A stretch of 64,000 nucleotides of DNA, from positions 1 through 64,000 of the forward strand of contig VFYV01000006.1 in the NCBI GenBank assembly GCA_016871395.1. The letters are read 5' to 3'. The notes beneath the pieces were generated by a model. That model saw only the letters and a list, made by a program, of their open reading frames with translations, was not told where the DNA came from and did no database searches. The position numbers and the translations under genes are program-made. This document shows positions 40,463-48,615 of this stretch, one piece after another. Numbering within the stretch: position 1 is the first letter of the stretch; every line of letters begins with the position of its first letter. The DNA comes from Actinomycetota bacterium (lineage in GTDB: Bacteria; Actinomycetota; Acidimicrobiia; Acidimicrobiales; Ilumatobacteraceae).

Positions 40463-41269
40463 ATGAGCGTTCGCGAACTCTTCGACTTGACCGGCAAGGT
40501 CGCCCTGTTGGCCGGCGCCGGGCGTGGTATCGGAGCCGCCAGTGCCATGGCGTTGGCCGAGGCCGGAGCCGACATCGCCGTCACCGCACGCAGCGTCGAC
40601 CAGATCGAGGCCGTCGCGGCCCGTGCGCGCGAGTTGGGTCGTCGTGCCATCGCCATCGCAACCGACGCCAACGATGCTGAGGCCGTGAAGACCGCGGTGG
40701 CGCGAACCGTGGCCGAGTTCGGTCGTATCGACACCGTGGTGAGTGTCGTGGGTGGCGCGATGCCCCAACCCTTCATGAGCACCTCCGACAAGGATCTGCG
40801 GAACTCGTTCGAGAACAACGTGGTGAACGGTCTGCGCTTGGTGCGCGAGTGCGTGCCGCACCTGTTGATCGCCGCCGGTGATCGACCCGGTGGGGCATCG
40901 GTGGTGATGGTGTCGAGCGCCATCGGCCACATCGTCGGACGCGGGTACGTGTCGTACGGCTCGGCCAAGGCCGCCCTCGATCATGCCGTGGAACTAATGG
41001 CCGCCGATTTGAGCCCCCGCATCCGGGTGAACGCGGTGGCGCCCGGCGCGATCCTGACCGAGGCCCTCGAGGTGGTGGCCGCCAACCCCGAATTGAAAGC
41101 CTCCATCGAGAGCCGGACGCCGTTGCGGCGACTGGGTGAACCCGACGACATCGCGGCCGCGGTCCTGTATCTGGCATCGAACGCCTCGAGTTACGTGACC
41201 GGTCAGATCCTCGCCGTCGATGGTGGCATCGTCACCACCAACTTCAACTTCCCCATCGCCGACTTGTGA
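40463..41269 (+). CDS. SDR family oxidoreductase (FabG-like)
   Basis: 268-aa short-chain dehydrogenase. AGAGRGIG (dinucleotide), VVGGAMPQPF in place of the usual NNAG, Ser in MVSSAIGH and YGSAK (YxxxK) are seen; LAVDGGIVTTNF near the end. The VVGG substitution for NNAG is unusual but the catalytic Ser/Tyr/Lys are intact. ATG 40463 has AGGAGAAC directly upstream. Probably oxidises or reduces a hydroxyacyl-CoA of the same pathway. Confidence 0.85.
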   Translation: MSVRELFDLTGKVALLAGAGRGIGAASAMALAEAGADIAVTARSVDQIEAVAARARELGRRAIAIATDANDAEAVKTAVARTVAEFGRIDTVVSVVGGAMPQPFMSTSDKDLRNSFENNVVNGLRLVRECVPHLLIAAGDRPGGASVVMVSSAIGHIVGRGYVSYGSAKAALDHAVELMAADLSPRIRVNAVAPGAILTEALEVVAANPELKASIESRTPLRRLGEPDDIAAAVLYLASNASSYVTGQILAVDGGIVTTNFNFPIADL

Positions 41270-42543
41270 ACGACGCAAGAAGAAAGAGTTCGCTGGGCGC
41301 CTTGCGCCACCGCGACTTCGCATTGTTCTGGGTGGCAGCCGCCATCTCGAACGGTGGGAGTTGGATGCAGATGGTCGCCGTCCCGGCATTGCTCTACGAC
41401 CTGACCGGTAGTTCCACGTGGCTCGGAGTGTCATCCATGGCTTCTTTGTTTCCGGCCGTGTTCCTGACCCTCCACGCCGGGGTGCTGGCCGACCGCATGA
41501 GCCGACGTTCGATTCTGTTGGTCACCCAGACGGTGCAGATGTCGTGCGCTTTCGGACTGTGGGGCTTTTATCTCGCCGACGCGATTCGTCCGGGCCTCAT
41601 CGTGATCATCGGCCTCGTTGGTGGAATCGCCACCGGCTTCCAAACCTCGGCGTGGCAGAGTTTCGTGCCTCTGTTGGTGCCCGAGGAGGAGTTGTTGGAT
41701 GCCGTGAAGTTGAACTCGGTGCAGTTCACCCTGGCGCGAGCCATCGGCCCGGGTCTGGCCGGAGTGGTGATCACCACCATGGGAACCGGAGCGGCCATTC
41801 TCATCAACGCGATGACCTATTTCCTGGTGATCGGAGTGTTGTTCATCTGCAATCCTCGACAGAGCATCGTGGCGCCGAACGGAGCGACGGTGTCCGAGGT
41901 CCTGCGCGATGGAGGGCGTTTCGTGTGGCGCAATCGACCACTGCGCCTGGCGGTCTTTCTCGCTTTCGTCACGTCCTTGTGTGGTCAGGCCCTGCAACAC
42001 GTGGCACCGGCCATCGCCGACCGCATCTTCGCACGACCGTCCACCGACAACGCCGGATTGCTGGTGGCGCTCGGCCTGGGTGCGCTGGCGTCATCCATTC
42101 TGTCGGTGGCCATCGGCGACAAGTTGAGGCCATCCACTCGGGTGATGGTGGCTCTCGTTCTGTTCACCGGGAGCACCGCACTGATCGCGCTCACCTCCAA
42201 TTACAACGTAGGTCTCATGGCGTATTTCATCGGTGGGTTGGCACACCTGCAATCGGCGGTGGCGTTGAACACCCTCATCCAAGGGACGGTTCCCGACCAC
42301 TTGCGAGGTCGCACCATGAGTTTCTATGTGCTCGGAATCTTGGCCGGCATCCCGCTCGGCGCATTCGCTCTGGGCCGACTGGGCGACATCTTCACCATGC
42401 GGGTGGCGGTGTACATCGATGCAGCTGTCTTCTTGTCCCTCATCGTGCTCTTGATCGGTCGGGGTTGGTTGACGGACCTCGACGTGACAAAGATTGAGGA
42501 CGTGACCGACACGCCGCCCATTGACACGGGTGAAGCACGATGA
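41266..42543 (+). CDS. MFS transporter in the ipd operon
   Basis: 425-aa transporter with about 12 transmembrane segments; MFS motif A is GVLADRMSRRSIL. The N-terminal half has NGGSWMQMVAVPALLYDLTGSSTWLGV (key GGSWMQMVA), typical of the EntS/MFS_3 group, like the one at 28952-30256. GTG 41266 overlaps the SDR stop, and its own stop overlaps the thioesterase ATG, so it is firmly inside the steroid operon. It may move a steroid or degradation product. Confidence 0.86.
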   Translation: MNDARRKSSLGALRHRDFALFWVAAAISNGGSWMQMVAVPALLYDLTGSSTWLGVSSMASLFPAVFLTLHAGVLADRMSRRSILLVTQTVQMSCAFGLWGFYLADAIRPGLIVIIGLVGGIATGFQTSAWQSFVPLLVPEEELLDAVKLNSVQFTLARAIGPGLAGVVITTMGTGAAILINAMTYFLVIGVLFICNPRQSIVAPNGATVSEVLRDGGRFVWRNRPLRLAVFLAFVTSLCGQALQHVAPAIADRIFARPSTDNAGLLVALGLGALASSILSVAIGDKLRPSTRVMVALVLFTGSTALIALTSNYNVGLMAYFIGGLAHLQSAVALNTLIQGTVPDHLRGRTMSFYVLGILAGIPLGAFALGRLGDIFTMRVAVYIDAAVFLSLIVLLIGRGWLTDLDVTKIEDVTDTPPIDTGEAR

Positions 42544-43196
42544 ACCACCCCGAGGGGGATGATCCCACCTATGACGCGGCCCGCGTGGAGTTGGGTCGCA
42601 CGGCTCGACGCCTCAACCACGCGATCGTGGCCCGCGACGTGGAGATCGAACAACTGCTCGACGCCACGGCATCGATGACCCGGCTGGCCGAGGAATTCGA
42701 GCGCTCGGATCGTCGCGAGCGCAGCCTCACCAACTTCAAGAACAGCAAGCGCGTCCTTTTCGCCGACGGTGCCCGGATGACCAGCCACATCTGCCGGCCC
42801 GGTTCGGGACCCGGTAGCCCCCACGGCCTCGAGATGGAGGTCGTGCGTCGGGGCGAGGTGGCCGAGGCGCGATTCATCATCGGTGACTCCTACGAAGGCG
42901 CCCCCGGTCGTGGTCACGGTGGCGTCGTGGCGCTGGCCTTCGACGACACGATGGGTTTCGTGTTGAACATCATCCACACCGTGGCCTACACGGGCGAGAT
43001 CACGGTTCGCTACGAGGCGCCGGCACCACTGAACAGGCCGCTCGTGATCCGGGCTCGGATGGACCGACGCGACGGACGCAAACTGCATCTGGTGGCCGAC
43101 CTGCGCGAGGATCGACCCGACGCACCCCTCATCGCCACGTCCCACGCACTGTTCGTCGCGATCGAGAGTTACGATTCGACTTCAGACACTTTGTGA
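42540..43196 (+). CDS. Hotdog-fold (PaaI/4HBT-like) acyl-CoA thioesterase
   Basis: 218-aa protein. The N-terminal 75 residues form charged helices (LGRTARRLNHAIVARDVEIE), and the C-terminal part has the hotdog pattern YEGAPGRGHGGVVALAFDDTMG (key GHGGVVALAFDD, with Asp at the catalytic place) followed by ITVRYEAPAPLNRPL. It would release CoA from an intermediate. ATG overlaps the MFS stop as ATGA. The substrate is unknown. Confidence 0.82.
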   Translation: MNHPEGDDPTYDAARVELGRTARRLNHAIVARDVEIEQLLDATASMTRLAEEFERSDRRERSLTNFKNSKRVLFADGARMTSHICRPGSGPGSPHGLEMEVVRRGEVAEARFIIGDSYEGAPGRGHGGVVALAFDDTMGFVLNIIHTVAYTGEITVRYEAPAPLNRPLVIRARMDRRDGRKLHLVADLREDRPDAPLIATSHALFVAIESYDSTSDTL

Positions 43197-43226
43197 TTGG
43201 CGAGAACGAGGGGGCCGAGGGGAAAA

Positions 43227-44378
43227 ATGACCGCTGTCGACGATGATCGCATGCAGACCGTCCGCTTTCCGCGCGAATTGGTGCGGCGCCTGGTGGACAA
43301 CTATCGCCACAAGACGTTGGATCATTGTGAGGCCGCCATCACCGAGCCGGCATCGGTGTTCACCGATCCGGTGCGCTTCCAACGCGAACTGGACGTTCTG
43401 TTCCGCCATGGCGCCCACATCGTCGGCTGGACCGGCGAACTTCCCCACCCGGGTACCTTCGTCACCAAGGACGTGGCCGGGCATCCGGTACTGATCACTC
43501 GCGCCGAGGACGGCGAGCTGCGCGCATTCCGTAACGCCTGCACCCATCGAGGCTCTCAGGTGGCTCACGGCTGTGGTGAGGCGCGTCGACTGACCTGCCC
43601 GTACCACGCGTGGTCCTTCGAACTGAACGGCAACCTGGCCGGTCAACCGCAGTCCTACGCCTTCGATGCCATCGACCGGTCGACGCTGGGTCTCGAACCC
43701 TTACCGGTGGCCAGCGTGGCCGGATTGATCGCCGTCGGTCTGAGCGAGGACGTCGACCCCACGGCCGCCTTCGCCGACATCGAACCCGAGTTGCGGTGGT
43801 GCGGATACGAGAATCACGAGACCGTGTGCCAGCACACGTTCCACCTGAAAGCCAACTGGAAGATCGCCTTCGACGTGAACCTCGAGACGTACCACGTCGA
43901 CTATCTCCATCGCGAGACGCTGTCGAACCTGGTGAAGCACAACCCGATCTACGACACCTTCGGTCGCCACGCTCGTTGGGGCTTCCCCACCACCGGCGTC
44001 GAGCATTTGGTGGACCTGCCCGAGGATCAATGGCCAGCCGTCGCACCGGCCAGCATCATCCACACCTTGTTCCCGAGCGTGGTGCTGCTGGAAACCCCGG
44101 TCAGTTGCCAGATGTTCCGCGTTTATCCGGGTCGCACCGTGGGTGAGTGCACGGTGGACCTCACCGAGGCCGCCTTGACGCCGCTGACCAACGACGAGGA
44201 TCGGGCCGCGCGTCAGCGAGGCGCCGACTTCGCCGCGTTGGTGGTGGGCAAGGAAGATTTCCCGGCCGCCGAGCAATGTCAGCGCGGTGCCGAGATGGGT
44301 TTGAGGAACTTCGTCTTTGGCGCGAACGAACCCATGTTGCAACACTGGCATCGAACCTGGAACGAAGCCTTGGCCTGA
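43227..44378 (+). CDS. Rieske non-heme iron oxygenase alpha subunit
   Basis: 383-aa oxygenase. The Rieske centre is Cys105-x-His107 and Cys124-x2-His127 (CTHRGS and CPYH). The mononuclear iron site has His223 and His228 in NLETYHVDYLH; the bridging acid is Glu220 rather than Asp, as known for carnitine-type Rieske oxygenases. It is not KshA: motif context and length differ. No ferredoxin or reductase gene is adjacent. ATG 43227 has AGGGG upstream and is preferred over the start at 43197. Confidence 0.87.
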   Translation: MTAVDDDRMQTVRFPRELVRRLVDNYRHKTLDHCEAAITEPASVFTDPVRFQRELDVLFRHGAHIVGWTGELPHPGTFVTKDVAGHPVLITRAEDGELRAFRNACTHRGSQVAHGCGEARRLTCPYHAWSFELNGNLAGQPQSYAFDAIDRSTLGLEPLPVASVAGLIAVGLSEDVDPTAAFADIEPELRWCGYENHETVCQHTFHLKANWKIAFDVNLETYHVDYLHRETLSNLVKHNPIYDTFGRHARWGFPTTGVEHLVDLPEDQWPAVAPASIIHTLFPSVVLLETPVSCQMFRVYPGRTVGECTVDLTEAALTPLTNDEDRAARQRGADFAALVVGKEDFPAAEQCQRGAEMGLRNFVFGANEPMLQHWHRTWNEALA

Positions 44379-44438
44379 TTCCGCACCATTCTGGGATATG
44401 CCCCTACCTCCGAAACCCGCGCAGAAAGCACGAATCCG

Positions 44439-45881
44439 ATGAACACTCCGAACGTCGTCTCCATCATGAAGGCTCTGACCGACAAGGCCGCCACCGATCC
44501 GGCGCGCTCGGCCATCACTTGCGGCGACGAGACCGTCACCCGCGGCGAGTTGGAGTCACGCACGAATCGTCTGGCGCGCGCCTACGCCGAGCGCGGTGTG
44601 ACGCACGGACGCTTCGTCACCGTGGCACTTGCGAACTCGGTCGAGTTCTACGAGGCCTGCATCGCCGCGTGGAAGTTGGGAGCCACGCCCCAACCCGTGA
44701 GCTACCGCCTACCTGACCGTGAGCGTCAGGCCATCGTGGAGTTGGCCGATTCGGCGCTGGTGGTGGGAGTCGAGCCGTCGGCACACCCGGGGCGCAACAC
44801 CGTGACCGCGCGTTTCGACGCGTCGGCGTACGACGACTCGCCATTGCCCGACGTGACCGCCCCGGCGATGAAGGCGCCCACCTCGGGTGGCTCGACGGGC
44901 CGACCCAAGTTGATCGTGGCCGGAGATCCCGGTGTCGTGCAGGTGGGTGCGCCCGGTATGGGACAAAAGGTGGACGGTGTGGTGTGCGTTCCCGGACCGC
45001 TCTATCACAACGCACCGTTCTCGTTCGGTGCTGGTTCGCTGTTCCACGGCAATCACTTGGTGTTGTTGCCGCAGTTCGACGCCGAGGCCACCTTGGCCGC
45101 CGTCGACAGACACCGGGCCGACTGGATCTTGTTCGTGCCCACGATGATGTCGCGCATCTCGCGTCTGCCCGACGACGTGAAGAACCGCTACGACCTGTCC
45201 TCGCTCACGACCGTCTGGCACATGGCCGCACCGTGCCCGCCGTGGCTGAAGGAGGAGTGGTGCAACTGGTTGGGCGGCGAGAAGATCTTCGAGCTGTACG
45301 CCGGCACCGAGGCCCAGGCCGTCACCATCATTCGTGGCGACGAATGGTTGGCCCACCGCGGGTCCGTGGGTCGTTGCGTCACCGGCGAGATGAAGGTTTT
45401 GGACCCCGACACGTACGAGGAACTTCCCCCCGACACCGTGGGAGAGATCTTCATGCGCAACAGCCGCACCACGTACAAGTACCTCGGTGCCGAGGCCCGA
45501 CGTTCACCCGACGGCTGGGAGAGCCTGGGTGACATGGGCAAGATCGACGCCGAGGGCTACGTGTATCTCACCGACCGCCGTGGCGACATGATCTTGTCGG
45601 GGGGCGCCAACATCTACCCCGCCGAGGTGGAGATCGCGTTGAGCGAACATCCCGACGTGGTGTCGTCGGCCGTCATCGGACTGCCCGACGAGGATCTGGG
45701 CAACCGCATCCACGCCGTGGTGCAGGTGTCCAAGCCGGTCGACGAGGACGAACTGCGCACGTTCCTCGGAGAGCGACTGGTGCGTTACAAGGTGCCGCGA
45801 TCGTTCGAGTTCACCAGCGAAGCAGTGCGCGACGATGCCGGCAAGGTGCGTCGCTCGGCTCTGCGCAACGAACGCAGCTAA
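44439..45881 (+). CDS. Acyl-CoA synthetase (AMP-forming, bile-acid/steroid CoA ligase-like)
   Basis: 480-aa adenylate-forming ligase. The phosphate-binding loop is SGGSTGRPKLIV, the central YAGTEAQAVT motif replaces YGxTE, and the hinge/C-terminal domain has SLGDMGKIDAEGYVYLTDRRGDMILSGGANIYPAEVE (key DRRGDMILSGGANIYP). The C-terminal Lys is in DDAGKVRR. It is shorter than FadD19 and has no clear match to FadD3. Last gene of the rightward ipd unit; its stop overlaps the P450 stop by 3 nt. Confidence 0.88.
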   Translation: MNTPNVVSIMKALTDKAATDPARSAITCGDETVTRGELESRTNRLARAYAERGVTHGRFVTVALANSVEFYEACIAAWKLGATPQPVSYRLPDRERQAIVELADSALVVGVEPSAHPGRNTVTARFDASAYDDSPLPDVTAPAMKAPTSGGSTGRPKLIVAGDPGVVQVGAPGMGQKVDGVVCVPGPLYHNAPFSFGAGSLFHGNHLVLLPQFDAEATLAAVDRHRADWILFVPTMMSRISRLPDDVKNRYDLSSLTTVWHMAAPCPPWLKEEWCNWLGGEKIFELYAGTEAQAVTIIRGDEWLAHRGSVGRCVTGEMKVLDPDTYEELPPDTVGEIFMRNSRTTYKYLGAEARRSPDGWESLGDMGKIDAEGYVYLTDRRGDMILSGGANIYPAEVEIALSEHPDVVSSAVIGLPDEDLGNRIHAVVQVSKPVDEDELRTFLGERLVRYKVPRSFEFTSEAVRDDAGKVRRSALRNERS

Positions 45882-47044
45882 CGCGCGTCGAAGGTGACGG
45901 GGAGGCTCTTCATGCCCCGCACGAACGACGCGTGTCCGTACTCGGGAATGAAGCCGGGGTCGGCGAACGCCAGGTTGTCCATTCGTTCGAAGATCTCGTT
46001 GTAGATGATCCGCAGTTCGAGGCGGGCCAGGCTGGCACCGAGGCACAGGTGCGGTCCCCATCCGAACGAGATGTGCGGGTTGGATTCCCGAGTCACGTCG
46101 AACTCGTCGGCGCGCTCGAAGAACTCCTCGTCGCGATTGGCCGCCGTGTAGTGCATCAACACCTGCGAACCGGCGGGAATGGTGACGCCGCGCACGTCCA
46201 CGTCCTGGGTCGTCACACGGACCATGTTGATGATGGGGGTCACCCAACGAATGCTCTCTTCGATGGCCCGCTCGAGATCCTCGGGTGAGCGCCGGGCGAT
46301 GGCCATCTGGTCGGGGCGGCGGATCATGGCTTCCAGACCACCGGCGATGACGTTGCGCGTGGTCTCGTTGCCGCCGACCAGCAGCAAGAGGGCGTTGCCG
46401 ATGACGTGGGCGTCGTCCATCACGGTGCCGTCGTCGAGCGGCGTCATGAACTTGCTGATCAGGTCGTCACCGGTGCCGCCACGTCGGGCCTCCATGGCCT
46501 TGGTGGTGTAGGTGTAGAACTCGACGGCGGCGTTGATCACCTCGTCGGTGACGTACTTGGGGTTGTCGGCTCCGGTGATCATCACGTCGGACAGGTGCTG
46601 TAGCCAGTCGTACTCCGAGGGATCGGCCCCCAACATCTCGCCGATCAGGGTCATGGGCAGAGGCTTGGCGATGTCGGCGACGATGTCACACGACCCCGCA
46701 CCGATCACGGCATCCACCAGCGCACACGCCACCTCGCGCACGTGGGTCTCGTAGGCCGACATCTGTCGGGGGCCGAACCCGCGCGCCACACCTCGTCGCT
46801 GATTCGCGTGTGACGGATCATCACTGTCGATCATCGACGACTGAGCCTGCCCGTTCGGGCGTGAACCGACGACACCATTGGAAAACAATGTCGGCTGTCG
46901 CTCGGCCCAGCGGATGTCCTCGATCTTGGTGAGGGCCCAGATGCCGTTGATGTCGCGATACACGGGTTGATTGTTCCGGATCCAGGCCAAGGTCGGATAC
47001 GGATCACCCTGATACATGTCGCGATCGAGAATGTCCACCTGCAT
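45878..47044 (-). CDS. Cytochrome P450, CYP142-like
   Basis: 388-aa soluble P450. The heme loop is FGWGPHLCLG with Cys334, the I-helix has GGNETT at 224-229, and the K-helix ExxR is Glu263-Arg266. The MIDSDDPSHANQRR stretch, IGEMLG and the ending resemble mycobacterial CYP142, which oxidises the C-26/27 methyl of the cholesterol side chain. The subfamily call is from recalled similarity. ATG 47044 is preceded by GGGGGG; partner ferredoxins are not nearby. Confidence 0.87.
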   Translation of the reverse strand: MQVDILDRDMYQGDPYPTLAWIRNNQPVYRDINGIWALTKIEDIRWAERQPTLFSNGVVGSRPNGQAQSSMIDSDDPSHANQRRGVARGFGPRQMSAYETHVREVACALVDAVIGAGSCDIVADIAKPLPMTLIGEMLGADPSEYDWLQHLSDVMITGADNPKYVTDEVINAAVEFYTYTTKAMEARRGGTGDDLISKFMTPLDDGTVMDDAHVIGNALLLLVGGNETTRNVIAGGLEAMIRRPDQMAIARRSPEDLERAIEESIRWVTPIINMVRVTTQDVDVRGVTIPAGSQVLMHYTAANRDEEFFERADEFDVTRESNPHISFGWGPHLCLGASLARLELRIIYNEIFERMDNLAFADPGFIPEYGHASFVRGMKSLPVTFDAR

Positions 47045-47069
47045 TGTCGACCCCCCGTCGAAAACCCTA
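47045..47069 (-). promoter_or_regulatory. Promoter and ribosome-binding site of the P450 gene
   Basis: TAGGGT on the minus strand (47069-47064) predicts a start about 12 nt before ATG 47044, with GGGGGG at 47056-47051 as Shine-Dalgarno. The block resembles the one at 53997-54018. Confidence 0.5.
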
Positions 47070-47147
47070 GCCCGACTGTGGCTGCCGACCAGTGCGCACA
47101 CCCATCGTCACGGATACGCACGGAGCCGGAAGATTCGGCAGAATGAC

Positions 47148-48611
47148 ATGGTGCGCAAACTTCGAAAAGTCCTGCTCGTCTCCTTTCTCGTCACCTTCAG
47201 TGCGTGTGCCAATCGCGACCAGGACACGACCCCCACGCCGGTCGCCCCCACGACCTCGGTACTCACCGACTCGACGGCGTCGTCCACCGACGCCCCCGTC
47301 CCCGAAACCATCACCTTCGGTGACGTGGAGTCGCCTTGTGGTCCGGCCCCCGCGGGCGTCACCCCGACGATCGCCGAGGGCGAGGGCGGCGGCGCCACCG
47401 ACGTCATTCGCATCGCCGCCGCATCCGACAAGGGCAACGTGGCCGTGCCCGGCCTGAACGCCGAGCTGTACGACGCCACCGTGGCCTTCGCCGGTTGGTG
47501 CAACGAACAGGGTGGAATCGCCGGACTTCCGCTCGAGGTCATCGACGCCGACGCGAAATTGTTCGAGGTACCGGCGCAGATGGAGAACGTCTGTTCCAAT
47601 GCGTTCGCCATGGTCGGCGGAGGCTGGGCCTTCGACGATCAACAATTCCCCCGCTTCCACGAGTGCGACATGATCGACTTCGCCGGCTTCACCGTGAGTG
47701 CCGCCAAGTCCTTGTCGGACAACCTCATCTCGGCGATGCCCAATCCCTCGAATCGCAAGGATGCCGGTTGGTTCAAGTGGGCCGTGGCCGTCCACCGCGA
47801 AGCAATGACCAAGTTCGCCACGGTGTACTCCGACATTCTCACGGCCCAAGTCGTCGAACAGCAATACGTCGAGGCCACCGAGATCGTCGGTGGTATCACC
47901 ACGATCGAGCGCATCGCCTACAACTCGTTGGGAGAAACCTCATGGGTACCGATCGCCCAGAGATTGAAGTCGACGGGCGCTCGGGCGATCGCCTTCGTCG
48001 GGGTGCCCGAAGTGTTGGTGCTACTCACCAAGGCGATGGACGAGATCGGTTACCGACCCGACCTCATCATGGTGGATGCCGGTTTCTACGCCGAGGTGTT
48101 GGTCGAGCGTGGCGGTTCCAGTGTGGATGGCGTGGTCATCCGCACCGCCTTCACCTTGCTGGAGGAAGCCGATCGCGTGAAGGCCGTGCGTGACTACGTG
48201 GACATGATGAACACCTACACCACCGACGGCAAGATCTCGGGCCTCGGTATGCAGGCCACGTCGGCCTCGTTGCTGTTCGCCGTGGCCGCTCGTGATTGCA
48301 TCGAAGCCGAGAGTGTTCTCTCGCGCGCCTGCGTGACAGAGGCGGCCAAGAGTTACACCACGTGGACCGGAGGTGGCCTGCACGCTCCGTCGCAAGCCGG
48401 CCTGGGAATTCCGTCGCCCTGCTACCAGATGATCACGGTGGAGGACGGGGCGTTCACCCGTCTGTATCCCCCGCTGGGAGCCACCGATGCCGACCGCACG
48501 ATCGTCGACACCGCCGACCTCACCGAGGACGGTTGGGCCTGCGACGAGAGCACCTTGGTCGAGTTGGTGGGCGACTATGGCGACACGACCGCCGGTAAGC
48601 GCCCGACCTGA
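47148..48611 (+). CDS. Lipoprotein, type 1 periplasmic-binding (LivJ-like) solute receptor
   Basis: 487-aa exported protein. The signal peptide MVRKLRKVLLVSFLVTFSAC has a lipobox ending at Cys20. It is followed by a Thr/Ser/Pro linker (about 22-55). The mature part has IRIAAASDKG, NEQGGIAGLPLEVIDAD and YNSLGETSWVPIAQRLKSTGARAI (key LKSTGARA), patterns of branched-chain amino acid-type receptors. No permease or ATPase gene is next to it, so it may work with a transporter elsewhere, perhaps for a steroid substrate. Divergent from the P450 gene. Confidence 0.8.
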   Translation: MVRKLRKVLLVSFLVTFSACANRDQDTTPTPVAPTTSVLTDSTASSTDAPVPETITFGDVESPCGPAPAGVTPTIAEGEGGGATDVIRIAAASDKGNVAVPGLNAELYDATVAFAGWCNEQGGIAGLPLEVIDADAKLFEVPAQMENVCSNAFAMVGGGWAFDDQQFPRFHECDMIDFAGFTVSAAKSLSDNLISAMPNPSNRKDAGWFKWAVAVHREAMTKFATVYSDILTAQVVEQQYVEATEIVGGITTIERIAYNSLGETSWVPIAQRLKSTGARAIAFVGVPEVLVLLTKAMDEIGYRPDLIMVDAGFYAEVLVERGGSSVDGVVIRTAFTLLEEADRVKAVRDYVDMMNTYTTDGKISGLGMQATSASLLFAVAARDCIEAESVLSRACVTEAAKSYTTWTGGGLHAPSQAGLGIPSPCYQMITVEDGAFTRLYPPLGATDADRTIVDTADLTEDGWACDESTLVELVGDYGDTTAGKRPT

Positions 48612-48615
48612 CGAA

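Noticed and set aside
43227-44378. KshA, 3-ketosteroid 9-alpha-hydroxylase oxygenase
   Set aside because: A Rieske oxygenase in a steroid island suggests KshA, but the Rieske motif context, Glu in place of the bridging Asp and overall sequence do not match recalled KshA.
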